From the NCBI GenBank assembly GCA_018823705.1, contig JAHJHP010000090.1, forward strand, positions 1-44,212: DNA of 44,212 nucleotides, read 5' to 3'. The notes beneath the pieces are model-generated. The model ran no database searches. It had not been told where the DNA came from and worked only from the letters and a program-made list of their open reading frames with translations. The DNA is from Candidatus Omnitrophota bacterium. Its GTDB lineage: Bacteria; Omnitrophota; Gorgyraeia; 2-01-FULL-45-10. This document shows, piece after piece, positions 28,401 to 36,777 of the stretch. Position 1 is the first letter of the stretch, and each line of letters starts with the position of its first letter. The position numbers and the translations under genes were made by a program.

Positions 28401-31400
28401 GCATTTTTCAATGTTGGACAGGGTGAACTTCCCTGCCGGGAAATTGCCCGCTATGGGCCATGCCCGCCGGCCGGAGCCGGGCGTCTCTGCGGTATCCGCT
28501 ATATATAATATCCTGCCGCAGGGATCGATCGTATCATAAGAGCGCCTCGTCACATCAATCTCCTTACCGGTCACTTCACTGTATATATCACCGTTCTCCC
28601 GCAGGACAACCTTGTACTCTCTGTTCGCCAGTTCGTAAGAAACGATCCGGCGTCTGCGCGCATTCCGGCTCAAGCGCCGGAGGAACGCGGATATGCATGT
28701 GCATACCAGTATGCCGCACGAGACGAGGATGACGATTTGAAATAATCCGAGAGACTGTATCGTGAAGATCAGCCCTTTACCTTCGGCCGCGTTTTGCATC
28801 GCCGTCGAAGTGCTCCAGGCATAATCCCACGCTTTACCGCGGGGAAGATAAAACGGGATCAGAAGGGGCGCCCATGTCGTAAAACGCTTCACGCTTTCCG
28901 GAATATATCTCTGCGCTGACGCGGGGCCTATGAAACGGCCTATCTTCTCATCGAGCTTATCCATTCCGATGAAACTCAGGTTTACCAGCGTGGCGACGCG
29001 CAGTCCCATATGGTCCATCCATATAAGAACACGAAACCAATCTAAGGCCAGAACCCATACGAATACCTGGAGGCTCCAGGCCTTGAACGCTTCCGGGGTC
29101 ATCGTTATATTATTAAAGATGGCGAAGAAGGTGCGGATCGCGCCATCCTGGTTATACCAGGTCGGCTCAGGCATCATCCTCAGGAATGTGAATATGATGG
29201 GTGACATCCATAGCCCCCATCGCAATACGTATATCATATGCTCGATCAGCTGGGCAAATCCGGCTTTCGAAAAGAAAAATTTAATGGGGGTCTTATCCTT
29301 GTCGAAAAATGCCTGTAGAAATACTTTGTTGATCGCAAAGAGCCATGCGGCGACAGACCAGTTGATGACGCCTGCCAGGGATTCGTTGAAAAGTAATTTT
29401 ACTCCGCCCGTATAACTACCCAGGTCTATACGGCCCCATTTATTGACCAGAGGATAAGTGATATAGTCGGCGGGCGGCAGGCCTGAACTGAGATATAGCT
29501 TGAACTTCTCTATGACAACCGGCACCTGAAGCGAATCAAGATAAAAGGCCGCAGCGCTTCCGATGAAAATTCCAAGAAGCGAATCTACGAAATATAACCT
29601 CCACGACTGTACCTTTCCCCTGCCCATGAAAGCATATACGACATCTCTCAGAATGCTCACGCCTCCTGATGCCAGAAAACCTATGGACAGTCCGAATATA
29701 ATGCGCTCCGGCATATTATGAGTGAACAGGTTAGTCGTAGCCATGTAGGTAAATCCGAAGCCGGCAATGGCCCCCCTGGCGGAAAGCGTAATATCGCTAT
29801 AGCTGTACCGCACCCGTTCAAAGAACCGCAGGCTGCCGTCAAAGCTCTCTATGATGGTTTTGATGAGCGGAAAGAGGGCTGCGCCGGATATGATACCGAT
29901 CACGATGGGCATAGCGGAGATGATCTTTTGCGATAACGGCGCGCTCAGTACCATACTGAACGAATAGAGGAGTCCCACTAATATAGCGCTGTATGCCATG
30001 CCTTTCTTTGTGCCCGCCATGATATGCCTGGATATAGAAGCCGACGAAGGAGCCATATGCTTGCCGGCGTCGAGCAACATTCCCGTTATAAGATAGACTT
30101 CGCCCCATAAACCGCCGTAAGCCAGCGCTGTCGTCAACATGCAGGCCAAAGCCCTGAGAACCACCGGAAGCTTTGCTATGAATGCGGCAGAACCGATATT
30201 CGCGATCACCGGGGCGATAACAACGCCTAAAGAGACGAGGATGATCGTAATATGAGCCTTGGACGCCTTGACAGCCTTAGCTTTTACCGCCAGGCCGATA
30301 CCGTTTGTAATAAGCTCATTGAATACGAGCACAACGATAAACCTGCCCATTATCTCTGCTATGGCAGGATAGCGTTGGAGAAGCCCGAATGTAAAACCGT
30401 TTCCCATCGTCTTCAACAGGCCCGCACTCCCCAGGAGAAGCAGCCAGTTAAAAAGATACGGTGTCCCGGCTATCATCGCGCCGGTAATAGCTTTTAAGTG
30501 CTTGCCTGAAGACGCCAGCGATCTCGCATTCGCGAAATGATATATGACAAAAGCCAGCGCGGAGATAACGTTACTCAGCATCAGCAGTTGGACCCATGAG
30601 GCGGGTGACTGCAGAAGTTCAAATCTGCTTGAAGACGCCGCCAGGATCCCTGATATTAAAATATTTTGAAACAGCTCTGCGCCCGTCAGATGCCTGCCGG
30701 TCAAAGAATACTTTAAGACTTCGGCTATAAGAGCGCCTATCAATCCGACCGCAAGAAAAGTTAAGCTGAGGCCGGCATCTAAAGGATTGGCCATTCCGGC
30801 GCTATAGATCTGTATCGCAAGGCCCAATACCATTACAACCGTCACGCCGTATAGGATATCCCTCTTGATGCCCGATAGAACCCATGCCTTCTTATCGGAG
30901 GGTTTCTTGCCAGGGAGCATTCCGCAGGCGGAAAATATCAAAGCCAGGAGAAGGCCCGATAGTAAGACCAGTCCTGCTTTTATGACTAGAGCGTACTTCT
31001 GTAAGGGCGTCAATTTGTAAAAATTAAGATCAAAGTAGATTATTCCATCGAGGCGCTTCTTATTGTCGGTCGGACTGACTACGAATACCACCTCACTGAG
31101 CTTGCCTATCCTGTCCCAGTCGATCGACTCCCTTATGTAGCTCCATCCCGACCCCGTCAAGCGCATGGCCGCTTTCTGAACGCCTCTGTCGCCCTTTATT
31201 TCGAGCTTGACTGTAACCTCGCGCAGTTGAACGGGATCCTGCAGTTTTATGCCGGCTATAACCGCGTCGACCAGGCTCGGGTTAAACCTGGCAGGATAAG
31301 ACTTTGTCCAGAGGCCTGCGATGGCGCCCGGGAATATGGCGTAGTCGAATTTTAAAACGTCTTTTTTTATTGTCTCTTCCGCTTCGGTGCTGACACCGCC

Positions 31401-31601
31401 TATCGCGGGGCCGATATTGAACATCCCGTTCTCTTCGGCTTCCAGCACACTGAAACCGGTCGGATCGTTTATTATAACGGCCCTCTCATCGGCTCCGGCA
31501 AGCGGCAAAACAGGAGCTGCCGGGAAGATCATCAGAACGCATATGGCAATACAGCTTACAAGGACGCTCTTCCTGAGCGATAATTTGCTACACTCCGTCA
31601 T
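25452..31601 (-). CDS. Giant membrane protein: binding-like module, ~18 TM helices and cyclic-glucan-synthase-type GH94 region
   Basis: This 2049-residue protein has four parts. A signal peptide (1-35) precedes a beta-rich module (about 50-200, ending LDGIIYFDLNFYK). Roughly 17-19 membrane segments (about 205-1000) follow, with no recognisable GT84 or GT2 motifs. The C-terminal half (about 1010-2049) has two tandem GH94 N-terminal-type sandwich domains and an alpha-barrel with GDWNDG (catalytic-type D1766), GMYCHGVQW and IWHGYTGAAGWM. This half matches the end of cyclic beta-1,2-glucan synthases, which resembles 1,2-beta-oligoglucan phosphorylases. A basic stretch (RRLSRNARRRR) after the last helix suggests a cytoplasmic GH94. 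I infer glucan handling coupled to membrane passage. Confidence 0.8.
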   Translation of the reverse strand: MTECSKLSLRKSVLVSCIAICVLMIFPAAPVLPLAGADERAVIINDPTGFSVLEAEENGMFNIGPAIGGVSTEAEETIKKDVLKFDYAIFPGAIAGLWTKSYPARFNPSLVDAVIAGIKLQDPVQLREVTVKLEIKGDRGVQKAAMRLTGSGWSYIRESIDWDRIGKLSEVVFVVSPTDNKKRLDGIIYFDLNFYKLTPLQKYALVIKAGLVLLSGLLLALIFSACGMLPGKKPSDKKAWVLSGIKRDILYGVTVVMVLGLAIQIYSAGMANPLDAGLSLTFLAVGLIGALIAEVLKYSLTGRHLTGAELFQNILISGILAASSSRFELLQSPASWVQLLMLSNVISALAFVIYHFANARSLASSGKHLKAITGAMIAGTPYLFNWLLLLGSAGLLKTMGNGFTFGLLQRYPAIAEIMGRFIVVLVFNELITNGIGLAVKAKAVKASKAHITIILVSLGVVIAPVIANIGSAAFIAKLPVVLRALACMLTTALAYGGLWGEVYLITGMLLDAGKHMAPSSASISRHIMAGTKKGMAYSAILVGLLYSFSMVLSAPLSQKIISAMPIVIGIISGAALFPLIKTIIESFDGSLRFFERVRYSYSDITLSARGAIAGFGFTYMATTNLFTHNMPERIIFGLSIGFLASGGVSILRDVVYAFMGRGKVQSWRLYFVDSLLGIFIGSAAAFYLDSLQVPVVIEKFKLYLSSGLPPADYITYPLVNKWGRIDLGSYTGGVKLLFNESLAGVINWSVAAWLFAINKVFLQAFFDKDKTPIKFFFSKAGFAQLIEHMIYVLRWGLWMSPIIFTFLRMMPEPTWYNQDGAIRTFFAIFNNITMTPEAFKAWSLQVFVWVLALDWFRVLIWMDHMGLRVATLVNLSFIGMDKLDEKIGRFIGPASAQRYIPESVKRFTTWAPLLIPFYLPRGKAWDYAWSTSTAMQNAAEGKGLIFTIQSLGLFQIVILVSCGILVCTCISAFLRRLSRNARRRRIVSYELANREYKVVLRENGDIYSEVTGKEIDVTRRSYDTIDPCGRILYIADTAETPGSGRRAWPIAGNFPAGKFTLSNIEKCGDSLKITNVSNEVRTTVDISLPDQDSPVEIWKVTVENLTDRARRLKIIPYLEWVLNGGIHDRFHTQYARLYPEMEYAGAVNAILSWQKATKSTGILASDIPTEGFLTSRVDFIGRARSIWSPRVMENLDFMPSHDTIGYPTFDPIGSFIVDAAVGPKASATVRLMIGYAKNKDKAIELIKEHLNPQGAHSTAKAPEKKRSLLIGHGEIPQGTPQPYSTHSEDGNSLIVHTPYTPRPIDHAVSNAIHSVMVTNRGLHTSCNGNSQQNRLTPDWADTVTREIPSEAIYLYDEAGNEWYSPTYHPLNDKSAKYESEFSVDGSAVFRMAKGPVSTELTVFVPPDEPTGVYLLTVRNGSGHAVHMKVASYFQMVLGFMPEKSGPLGGRYDREMNTLFYQNPRNIFRSGPAFVSMSIPGECAETKRGRFFGSDGDIARPFMVRSGKPDVTQVSDDAQIAGLIGTVEIPACGERTIAIILGQADNKKDACAIIRKYKDAERAKKSLADTRRWWLSLMGTIKVETNQPEFDRYQNWLKYQALAERIWARRGFYQTSGAYGFRDQLQDTVNLIWVDPALARKQIILHASQQFIQGDVFHWFFTLTDGRTAFSCRSHASDNPVWLSWGVAEYIRATGDNSILDEMTSYVESEFPFAKLPRNKQGWGHMYHRTTRSDTVYRHCMRSIDLILDQRTGKNGLPLIQTGDWNDGLDEIGSEGIGESIWLGFFLYYILKEMVDIIEAKDGKARKEYYVNKMNALKSALEKTWRGDRYLRAIHDDGTEIGLKDSGIWEIDALTASWAVTSGINFERGLTIFDTALKILEKDNAILLGWPALREDTKPYLGRSSKYPEGVRENGMYCHGVQWLVRAARVISEEFERQGLCVKADEYAATAYRLWLKISPIAHMKPGEIEVYGGQPNKQAADVLTNFEPGRMIWHGYTGAAGWMLRQAMEGVIGASLVKNQMILPKDLDRPRGGLKVKSVTRDVKNSPFK

Positions 31602-31653
31602 GACATCGGCTCCTGTATTTTTAGAATAACTCAGCCCCTAAAAGCATCTCATC

Positions 31654-31757
31654 GTCATTGCGAGGAGCATGTTATTTTCCGCGCAATGCTGACGAAGCAA
31701 TCTAAAACGAGATTGCTTCGTCAGCATACAAGCTAACTGCAGCTTCCTCGCAATGAC
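31654..31757. repeat. MITE-like palindromic repeat, copy B
   Basis: This 104-bp element lies between the TPR gene and the GH94-type gene. Its ends are GTCATTGCGAGGA and TCCTCGCAATGAC. Inside is a perfect 18-bp inverted repeat (ATGCTGACGAAGCAATCT at 31686-31703 and its complement at 31710-31727; loop AAAACG). RNA from this region would form a long stable hairpin, which could stop or slow transcription between the two genes. Confidence 0.88.
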
Positions 31758-31767
31758 AACCCCCCGT

Positions 31768-33579
31768 TCACTTCACTACAATATTTATAACCGTATCTCT
31801 GGCTAAATCTTTTCTCACGCCTTTATTCGGGACGCGCACAAGGCCAAAGTCGTCGACTTTAACTGTCATCTTATAGGTGCCCGGCTCATTCGGCGCCTGC
31901 CATATCTTGACATCCGTCTCTTTGCCGTCGGCAAAGTTACCGCCGTCTACGGACCATCGGAGCAGGAGCAGGTCTTTTCCAGTCTCTTCCTTTATCATCT
32001 TCGGAAGCCTCGACTGATCATCTTTGTCGATCGTATATTCATTGAACTTATCCTCATCCACCAGGCCCTGTATCGCAAATTGTATTTTAGCGAGCTTATT
32101 CACTTCCATGCGAAGCGAACCGTCCTCGGCCTCAGTAAGAACCGGGGACTCTTTTTGATCCGAAGAACCCGCCATCGTCGGTGATATTTTGACGTCGATC
32201 CCCTGATAGGGATCCCATATCTTATATGTCTCCGTGGCATCGTTCCCGAACGCCGGCGCAGCATTATTTTTCCTTATCTCATTGATATCGTCCATTATCG
32301 TCCGCGCGGCGTAAAAACAGCTGCTGGTAGGGTCTATCTTCTTCAGCCTATCCTCGGCTGTATCATAATTTTTCGCCCCATAGTAAAGCATCGCCATCAG
32401 GATCTGCGCGTAATCGCCGGTATCCTTTCTGTAATATTTGTCTATTAAAGACTGTATGCTCTCCAGCGCTTTGTCGCGCGGCAAATTCTCATAATATACT
32501 TTTGCGAGCATCTCAAAGGCCTTGTCAAACCAGACGCTGGTTTTATACTTCTCAAGGAAGTCCGTAAGCAAAGAGATGGTCCTTATATTGTCTTTCATGT
32601 AGTATGAAGCCAGCGCAAGCCTGTAACTGCAATAATCGGCGGGTGGCAGATCGGAATATCGGTCCATATACAGTGAATAATATTTTTTCGCCTCTCTGTA
32701 CTTTCCTGCCGCAAAATATTTCTCCGCCACACCCATCATCCTGGCGGCCATATCTTCCTTATTGTAGTAAGCGGGAGCTGAAGCCATATACTGTTCGTAC
32801 AGGTTGGCCGCCGCTTTCAAATCGTTCTGCTCAAAATACTGGTCAGCTGATATCCTGATCTCATCAAGCACTCCCCTGGCTGTTTCGGGATCAACCTTTG
32901 AGGCATAAATGATCTTCAGTTTTATGGCGTGCTTCGGAAAGCCAAGTTTCTTCAGCCTTTCGAAAATATTTTCAAGCTCTTTCTTATTAATCCCGGCATC
33001 ATCGCTGTATTTGGCGATAAGGCCGGCTATCAGGTCGAATATCGCATCCGACTTTTCGGGCTGGAACTTTTCTTTGAAGATAATAAACCTTAACAGGTTG
33101 GCGTCGATGACCAGGCCCTTGGATGCCGTTGAAAGGCCTGCTTTATCAAGATAGTCCATCGCCTCACTGAAATACTTATCGTTTACGGACATGTATAGGC
33201 GCCCGGCTTCGATATCATTATTTTTGGAAAGGGCTGAGAGCTGGTCAATCCTTGCCCTGGCCATCGCGTAATTCAGATAATCGCTATTATTGAACGTGGG
33301 CTCCCCTGCGAGCGCGGCCTGCGCGTCGGCTATAAATTTTTCATAATTTTCGTAGGTGCCGGTTTCGGAAAACGCCTCTTCTATAAGAACCCTTAACGCC
33401 TCCGCATCCGTAGCCGCGTTTATATCCTGTATGATGCCGTCAAATTTGCATGGCGGCAGCGTTTTTTTCTGTTCGTCAGTGGCCGTCATGTCTTCCTGCG
33501 GATAGACTGCAGAACATACGCTCACGGTCAAGACGGATACGATAGACCCGACGACCGCCAATAATTTCAAATATCGCAT
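31768..33579 (-). CDS. Secreted TPR-like repeat protein with C-terminal beta-sandwich
   Basis: This 603-residue protein has a Sec signal (MRYLKLLAVVGSIVSVLTVS, cleaved near SVCSA). Many TPR-like helical hairpins (about 60-430; e.g. AANLYEQYMASAPAYY, REAKKYYSLYMDRYSDLP, EMLAKVYYENLPRDKALES) follow. A C-terminal region (about 500-603) has a PKD-like WSVDGG...PNEPGTYKMTVKV segment. I start it at ATG 33579 because AAAGGGTGAT precedes it; a GTG at 33588 is also in frame. It overlaps or abuts the upstream GH144 gene (TGA at 33585) and likely works with it. It may scaffold periplasmic proteins; no enzyme motif is seen. Confidence 0.7.
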   Translation of the reverse strand: MRYLKLLAVVGSIVSVLTVSVCSAVYPQEDMTATDEQKKTLPPCKFDGIIQDINAATDAEALRVLIEEAFSETGTYENYEKFIADAQAALAGEPTFNNSDYLNYAMARARIDQLSALSKNNDIEAGRLYMSVNDKYFSEAMDYLDKAGLSTASKGLVIDANLLRFIIFKEKFQPEKSDAIFDLIAGLIAKYSDDAGINKKELENIFERLKKLGFPKHAIKLKIIYASKVDPETARGVLDEIRISADQYFEQNDLKAAANLYEQYMASAPAYYNKEDMAARMMGVAEKYFAAGKYREAKKYYSLYMDRYSDLPPADYCSYRLALASYYMKDNIRTISLLTDFLEKYKTSVWFDKAFEMLAKVYYENLPRDKALESIQSLIDKYYRKDTGDYAQILMAMLYYGAKNYDTAEDRLKKIDPTSSCFYAARTIMDDINEIRKNNAAPAFGNDATETYKIWDPYQGIDVKISPTMAGSSDQKESPVLTEAEDGSLRMEVNKLAKIQFAIQGLVDEDKFNEYTIDKDDQSRLPKMIKEETGKDLLLLRWSVDGGNFADGKETDVKIWQAPNEPGTYKMTVKVDDFGLVRVPNKGVRKDLARDTVINIVVK

Positions 33580-33584
33580 GAGGA

Positions 33585-35873
33585 TCACCCTTTCTTCCCG
33601 GTAAATCCCGCTTTTACCAGAGAATTCTGAATATACTCATTCTTCATGAAATTTTTCCATACAAACCCTGTGCGAAAATTCTCTACAGGAACAAGTATCA
33701 TCCCCACGCCTATTCCGTAATAGGTGGGCGCATACCAGTTCAGGTCCAGATTAAAAGAATCCTTAAGGCCGTACTGTCCCCATAATCTGGGGTGTGTCAT
33801 GTACATATATTTTAACGCAGATGTCGCTAAATAGGGAGTGAAAACTATGGATCCGGCAGGGCCGGTCGGAGATATCGTGCCATCGTATTGCGGCTCACCG
33901 CTTCCTGTCGGAGGAGCGCCGAAGTGCATTATATATCCGCCGGGCCTGGCCATCGATGTTATTCCCCAGCTATTAGGGCCGTACCCCTTGAACTTATCCG
34001 CGTTATCGATACAAAACTGCCTGTTGGCCAGAGTAGCGTTTGTAGTATTTTCAAACCAGTCGACTCCTTGCCTGTCAACTATATTGCGCAGATCAAACCA
34101 GAGATGGGCATATTGATATGAGAAGAGAGCGCCGTGCCATGTAAAAATGAACGGCTTGCCTGTCTCATAAGCGGCGGAATGCCTGGCCCAGGTATAAAAA
34201 ACCTCCGGGTCTACGGGATGCGTGGGAGACCCTATTGCAAGGAGGCTGATAAGTATGGATTCATCCGTATAAAAATCCCAATACGAATCAAGGAACCCTC
34301 TCTCCGGAGACCAACCCATAGAAAAATTGTTAAACCAGGGCCCCTCCTCCAGGGACAGGAACTTTTCCCATTCGACCCTCTTATATATTTCTTCCGCCTT
34401 CTTTTTGACTTCGCCGCCGAAATACTCACCGGCTGTAAGCGCGCCGCAGACGAGTATCGCCGTATCTACGGTCGATATCTCGCTCTTTCCTGCGCGTTTA
34501 GCGGTGTGCTTTCTTAAGAAATGGTAGAAGAATCCGAACCTGCCTTCCGCCAGAGGTTCTTCCTCCGGTGTCCGGGGCAGGAATGTGTCGAGCGTCGTGA
34601 TCGCCCTTTTCCTGGCTTCGTCTTTATCGATCCATCCTCTTTCAGCTCCTATACACAACGCGGCAAAGCCTATTCCTGTAGAGGCTATGCTTGCGTCGCC
34701 GCCGCCTGAAGTATCGGCGAAAAGCCCCGTATTCGGATCCTGATGATCCTTAAAAAATTCAAACGCCTTCTTCTCTATAAGATTTAAAAATTCGTCATCG
34801 GTGATGGGCCGAACTCCGCAGTCTATGAGCACCTCCGTGGCTTTCTCCGCCCCTCTTATGTCTACGGCTACCGCTCTCAACTGGTAGTTGTACAGCTCCC
34901 TTGAATTATCCGGCTCCCAATCAAACTTATGGACATTCCCGCTCATATCATAGTCGACGCCTATAGTCCTCCAGGAGTCCCCTTTGTCCGCTGAATATTC
35001 AAATCTTACGCTCTCTAAAAAAGGGTTTTGATAGAAACTCTCGGACTTTATCTCGATCTCATTGGCGCCGCTAAAAGTAACGCACTGTTTGGCGCTTATG
35101 CCGTTTACTTTAAACGATAACTCGTCCGGAGGAGCTATCTCTCTCCTGTCATCTTCGTTCCGGGAGAGCACATCTTCCGAGCGGTTTCCAAAGAGGATGT
35201 CATCTATGTATATAAGGCCCTTTTTAAGGCCTGCTTTATTTTCAAATACAAATACCAGCTCCGACATCTTTGACCAATCCGTTATTTTACCGAACGCCTT
35301 GAGAGGTATTACCACCTTACTCCAATCTTTCGATATTATTCCGCCGCCGATAAAAGCGTTCACATATACATAGCTGGTTATATCCAGGCCATACGAAAAT
35401 ATGCCATCCCCGTTCACGTCCTGATGAAGCTCTATCTTAATATCGCTGACATCCTGCGCGCCCTTGATCCAGAATGACAGATAATTGCAGTTAGAAATAT
35501 CGAGGGGTTCCGTAGATCCGGCCTTGCCGGGGATCTCCCTGCCGAGCTTTATCCAGTAAAAAGTAAATTCACCGAGCCTTTCCACATCGTAATCCAGCGC
35601 TACCGCGCTGCCGGTATTACCTTTTATATAACCTTCGTCCTGAATCATGGACGCGAAAACGGTCCCCGGCTTATTATCATCTCCCCCCGACAGGCCTCCG
35701 AGATTCGTATATAGAGAACCGCCGTTGTAATCGGCTAAAATTACCGGTTTAATGAACCTGGTTGTCTTTCGCGGAAGTTCCTGCGCCATCGGTGTCGCGG
35801 TAAAAGCGATATTGCAGAGAAGCTGAAAGCAGGCGGCGACTGCTATCTTCTTTAATACGGGGACAGATATCAT
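33585..35873 (-). CDS. Secreted GH144-like beta-glucanase with N-terminal binding-like module
   Basis: This 762-residue protein has a signal peptide (1-30) and a binding-like module (about 47-232, NLGGLSGG... GLIYIDDILF). An Ig-like linker domain (about 250-340) leads to a C-terminal glycoamylase/GH144-type domain (about 355-755). The last holds GFFYHFLRKHT, SEISTVDTAILVCGAL, FSMGWSPERGFLDSYWDFYTDESILISLLAIGSPTHP and FSYQYAHLWFDLR. GH144 enzymes are endo-beta-1,2-glucanases releasing sophorose or oligosaccharides. The whole domain aligns with the protein at 41971, so the two are paralogues with different accessory parts. The catalytic residues were not assigned. Confidence 0.82.
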   Translation of the reverse strand: MISVPVLKKIAVAACFQLLCNIAFTATPMAQELPRKTTRFIKPVILADYNGGSLYTNLGGLSGGDDNKPGTVFASMIQDEGYIKGNTGSAVALDYDVERLGEFTFYWIKLGREIPGKAGSTEPLDISNCNYLSFWIKGAQDVSDIKIELHQDVNGDGIFSYGLDITSYVYVNAFIGGGIISKDWSKVVIPLKAFGKITDWSKMSELVFVFENKAGLKKGLIYIDDILFGNRSEDVLSRNEDDRREIAPPDELSFKVNGISAKQCVTFSGANEIEIKSESFYQNPFLESVRFEYSADKGDSWRTIGVDYDMSGNVHKFDWEPDNSRELYNYQLRAVAVDIRGAEKATEVLIDCGVRPITDDEFLNLIEKKAFEFFKDHQDPNTGLFADTSGGGDASIASTGIGFAALCIGAERGWIDKDEARKRAITTLDTFLPRTPEEEPLAEGRFGFFYHFLRKHTAKRAGKSEISTVDTAILVCGALTAGEYFGGEVKKKAEEIYKRVEWEKFLSLEEGPWFNNFSMGWSPERGFLDSYWDFYTDESILISLLAIGSPTHPVDPEVFYTWARHSAAYETGKPFIFTWHGALFSYQYAHLWFDLRNIVDRQGVDWFENTTNATLANRQFCIDNADKFKGYGPNSWGITSMARPGGYIMHFGAPPTGSGEPQYDGTISPTGPAGSIVFTPYLATSALKYMYMTHPRLWGQYGLKDSFNLDLNWYAPTYYGIGVGMILVPVENFRTGFVWKNFMKNEYIQNSLVKAGFTGKKG

Positions 35874-35946
35874 GAATGGTTTCCTTATGCATGATGTGGA
35901 AATATTGGTAGTAGTTTAGCTTCGGAAGTAACTCGACGGAAAAAAC

Positions 35947-36047
35947 GTCATTGCGAGGAAGATATTGTTTAACTATTTTCTGACGCGGCAATCCCTTTTA
36001 AGATTGCTTCGTCGGAAAGGGTCTATAAACATCCTCCTCGCAATGAC
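35947..36047. repeat. MITE-like palindromic repeat, copy C
   Basis: This 101-bp element with ends GTCATTGCGAGGA and TCCTCGCAATGAC lies between the stand-alone binding-module gene and the GH144 gene. The interior holds AAGATTGCTTCGTCGGAAAG, matching the GATTGCTTCGTC interior of copy B. Like the other copies it sits at a gene boundary and has no coding sequence. Confidence 0.87.
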
Positions 36048-36070
36048 GTAGTTCTTCCAGAACTGAAATG

Positions 36071-36682
36071 TTACTTGTTCTTCGTAAATCTGACATCATC
36101 AATATAGACAACGCCTTTTTTATTCGAAGCTATCCTGTCTTCAAACACGATAACAAGCTCTGCCAGATTGGAGAAATCGGTTATCCCTTTAAAATCTTTC
36201 AGTGGAATAACAATATCCTGCCACGTATCTGTGATGTTGGTGACGTAATAACGCCCGACCTGCTTGGAGGCGTTCTTCAGCTCTACTTTAAATACGGTAG
36301 TATAGCCGATCTTTCCGTCGCCCTTCACCCATATCGAGAGATTGTCATACTTTGAGGCATCGAAGTTCTGCAGGAACATCCAGAACCCGTTATACGCGGG
36401 ATTTTTTGAATCGACTGAATAGTCCAGTTTCATCGCAAACCCCGTCGCCCCGCGCCTATTCACGCTATCGAACGCCTCGCTGCACCCTTGAGAGAAATCT
36501 GTGGGATCTTTGCTCCATGCCCCAAAATCCCCGCCTATATTATTAGGCTTCTCTCCGGTATTAAAATCTGCGACCAAAAATTCGCTCCCGGCCCCCTCAA
36601 CATCGGCTGCGCTGGAAACTCCGGCCGCTAAAATCACCGCCGCGGCCACTAACATCGCGGCTAAAACCATCTTCTTTGCCAT
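36071..36682 (-). CDS. Secreted stand-alone carbohydrate-binding-like module
   Basis: This 203-residue protein has a Sec signal peptide (1-25, cut near VSSAAD). A single beta-rich module (about 33-203) is very close to the N-termini of the proteins at 23369 and 33585: NNIGGDFGAW, KLDYSVDSKNPAYNGFWMFLQNFDASKYDNLSIWVKGDGKIGYTTVFKVELK, and GVVYIDDVRFTK. The fold resembles CIA30/CBM-type sandwiches that bind glycans. No catalytic residues are evident. A strong ribosome site (AAAGGAGGAG) suggests high expression. It may be an accessory sugar-holding protein for the GH144 and GH189-like enzymes; binding is inferred only. Confidence 0.75.
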   Translation of the reverse strand: MAKKMVLAAMLVAAAVILAAGVSSAADVEGAGSEFLVADFNTGEKPNNIGGDFGAWSKDPTDFSQGCSEAFDSVNRRGATGFAMKLDYSVDSKNPAYNGFWMFLQNFDASKYDNLSIWVKGDGKIGYTTVFKVELKNASKQVGRYYVTNITDTWQDIVIPLKDFKGITDFSNLAELVIVFEDRIASNKKGVVYIDDVRFTKNK

Positions 36683-36777
36683 AATCTCCTCCTTTCGTTT
36701 TTCTTCCCTTAAATATACTACAGAGGCGATTAAAATCCGGTTAGTGCATGATTAAAAATAACTAATGTGGGTGAGCG

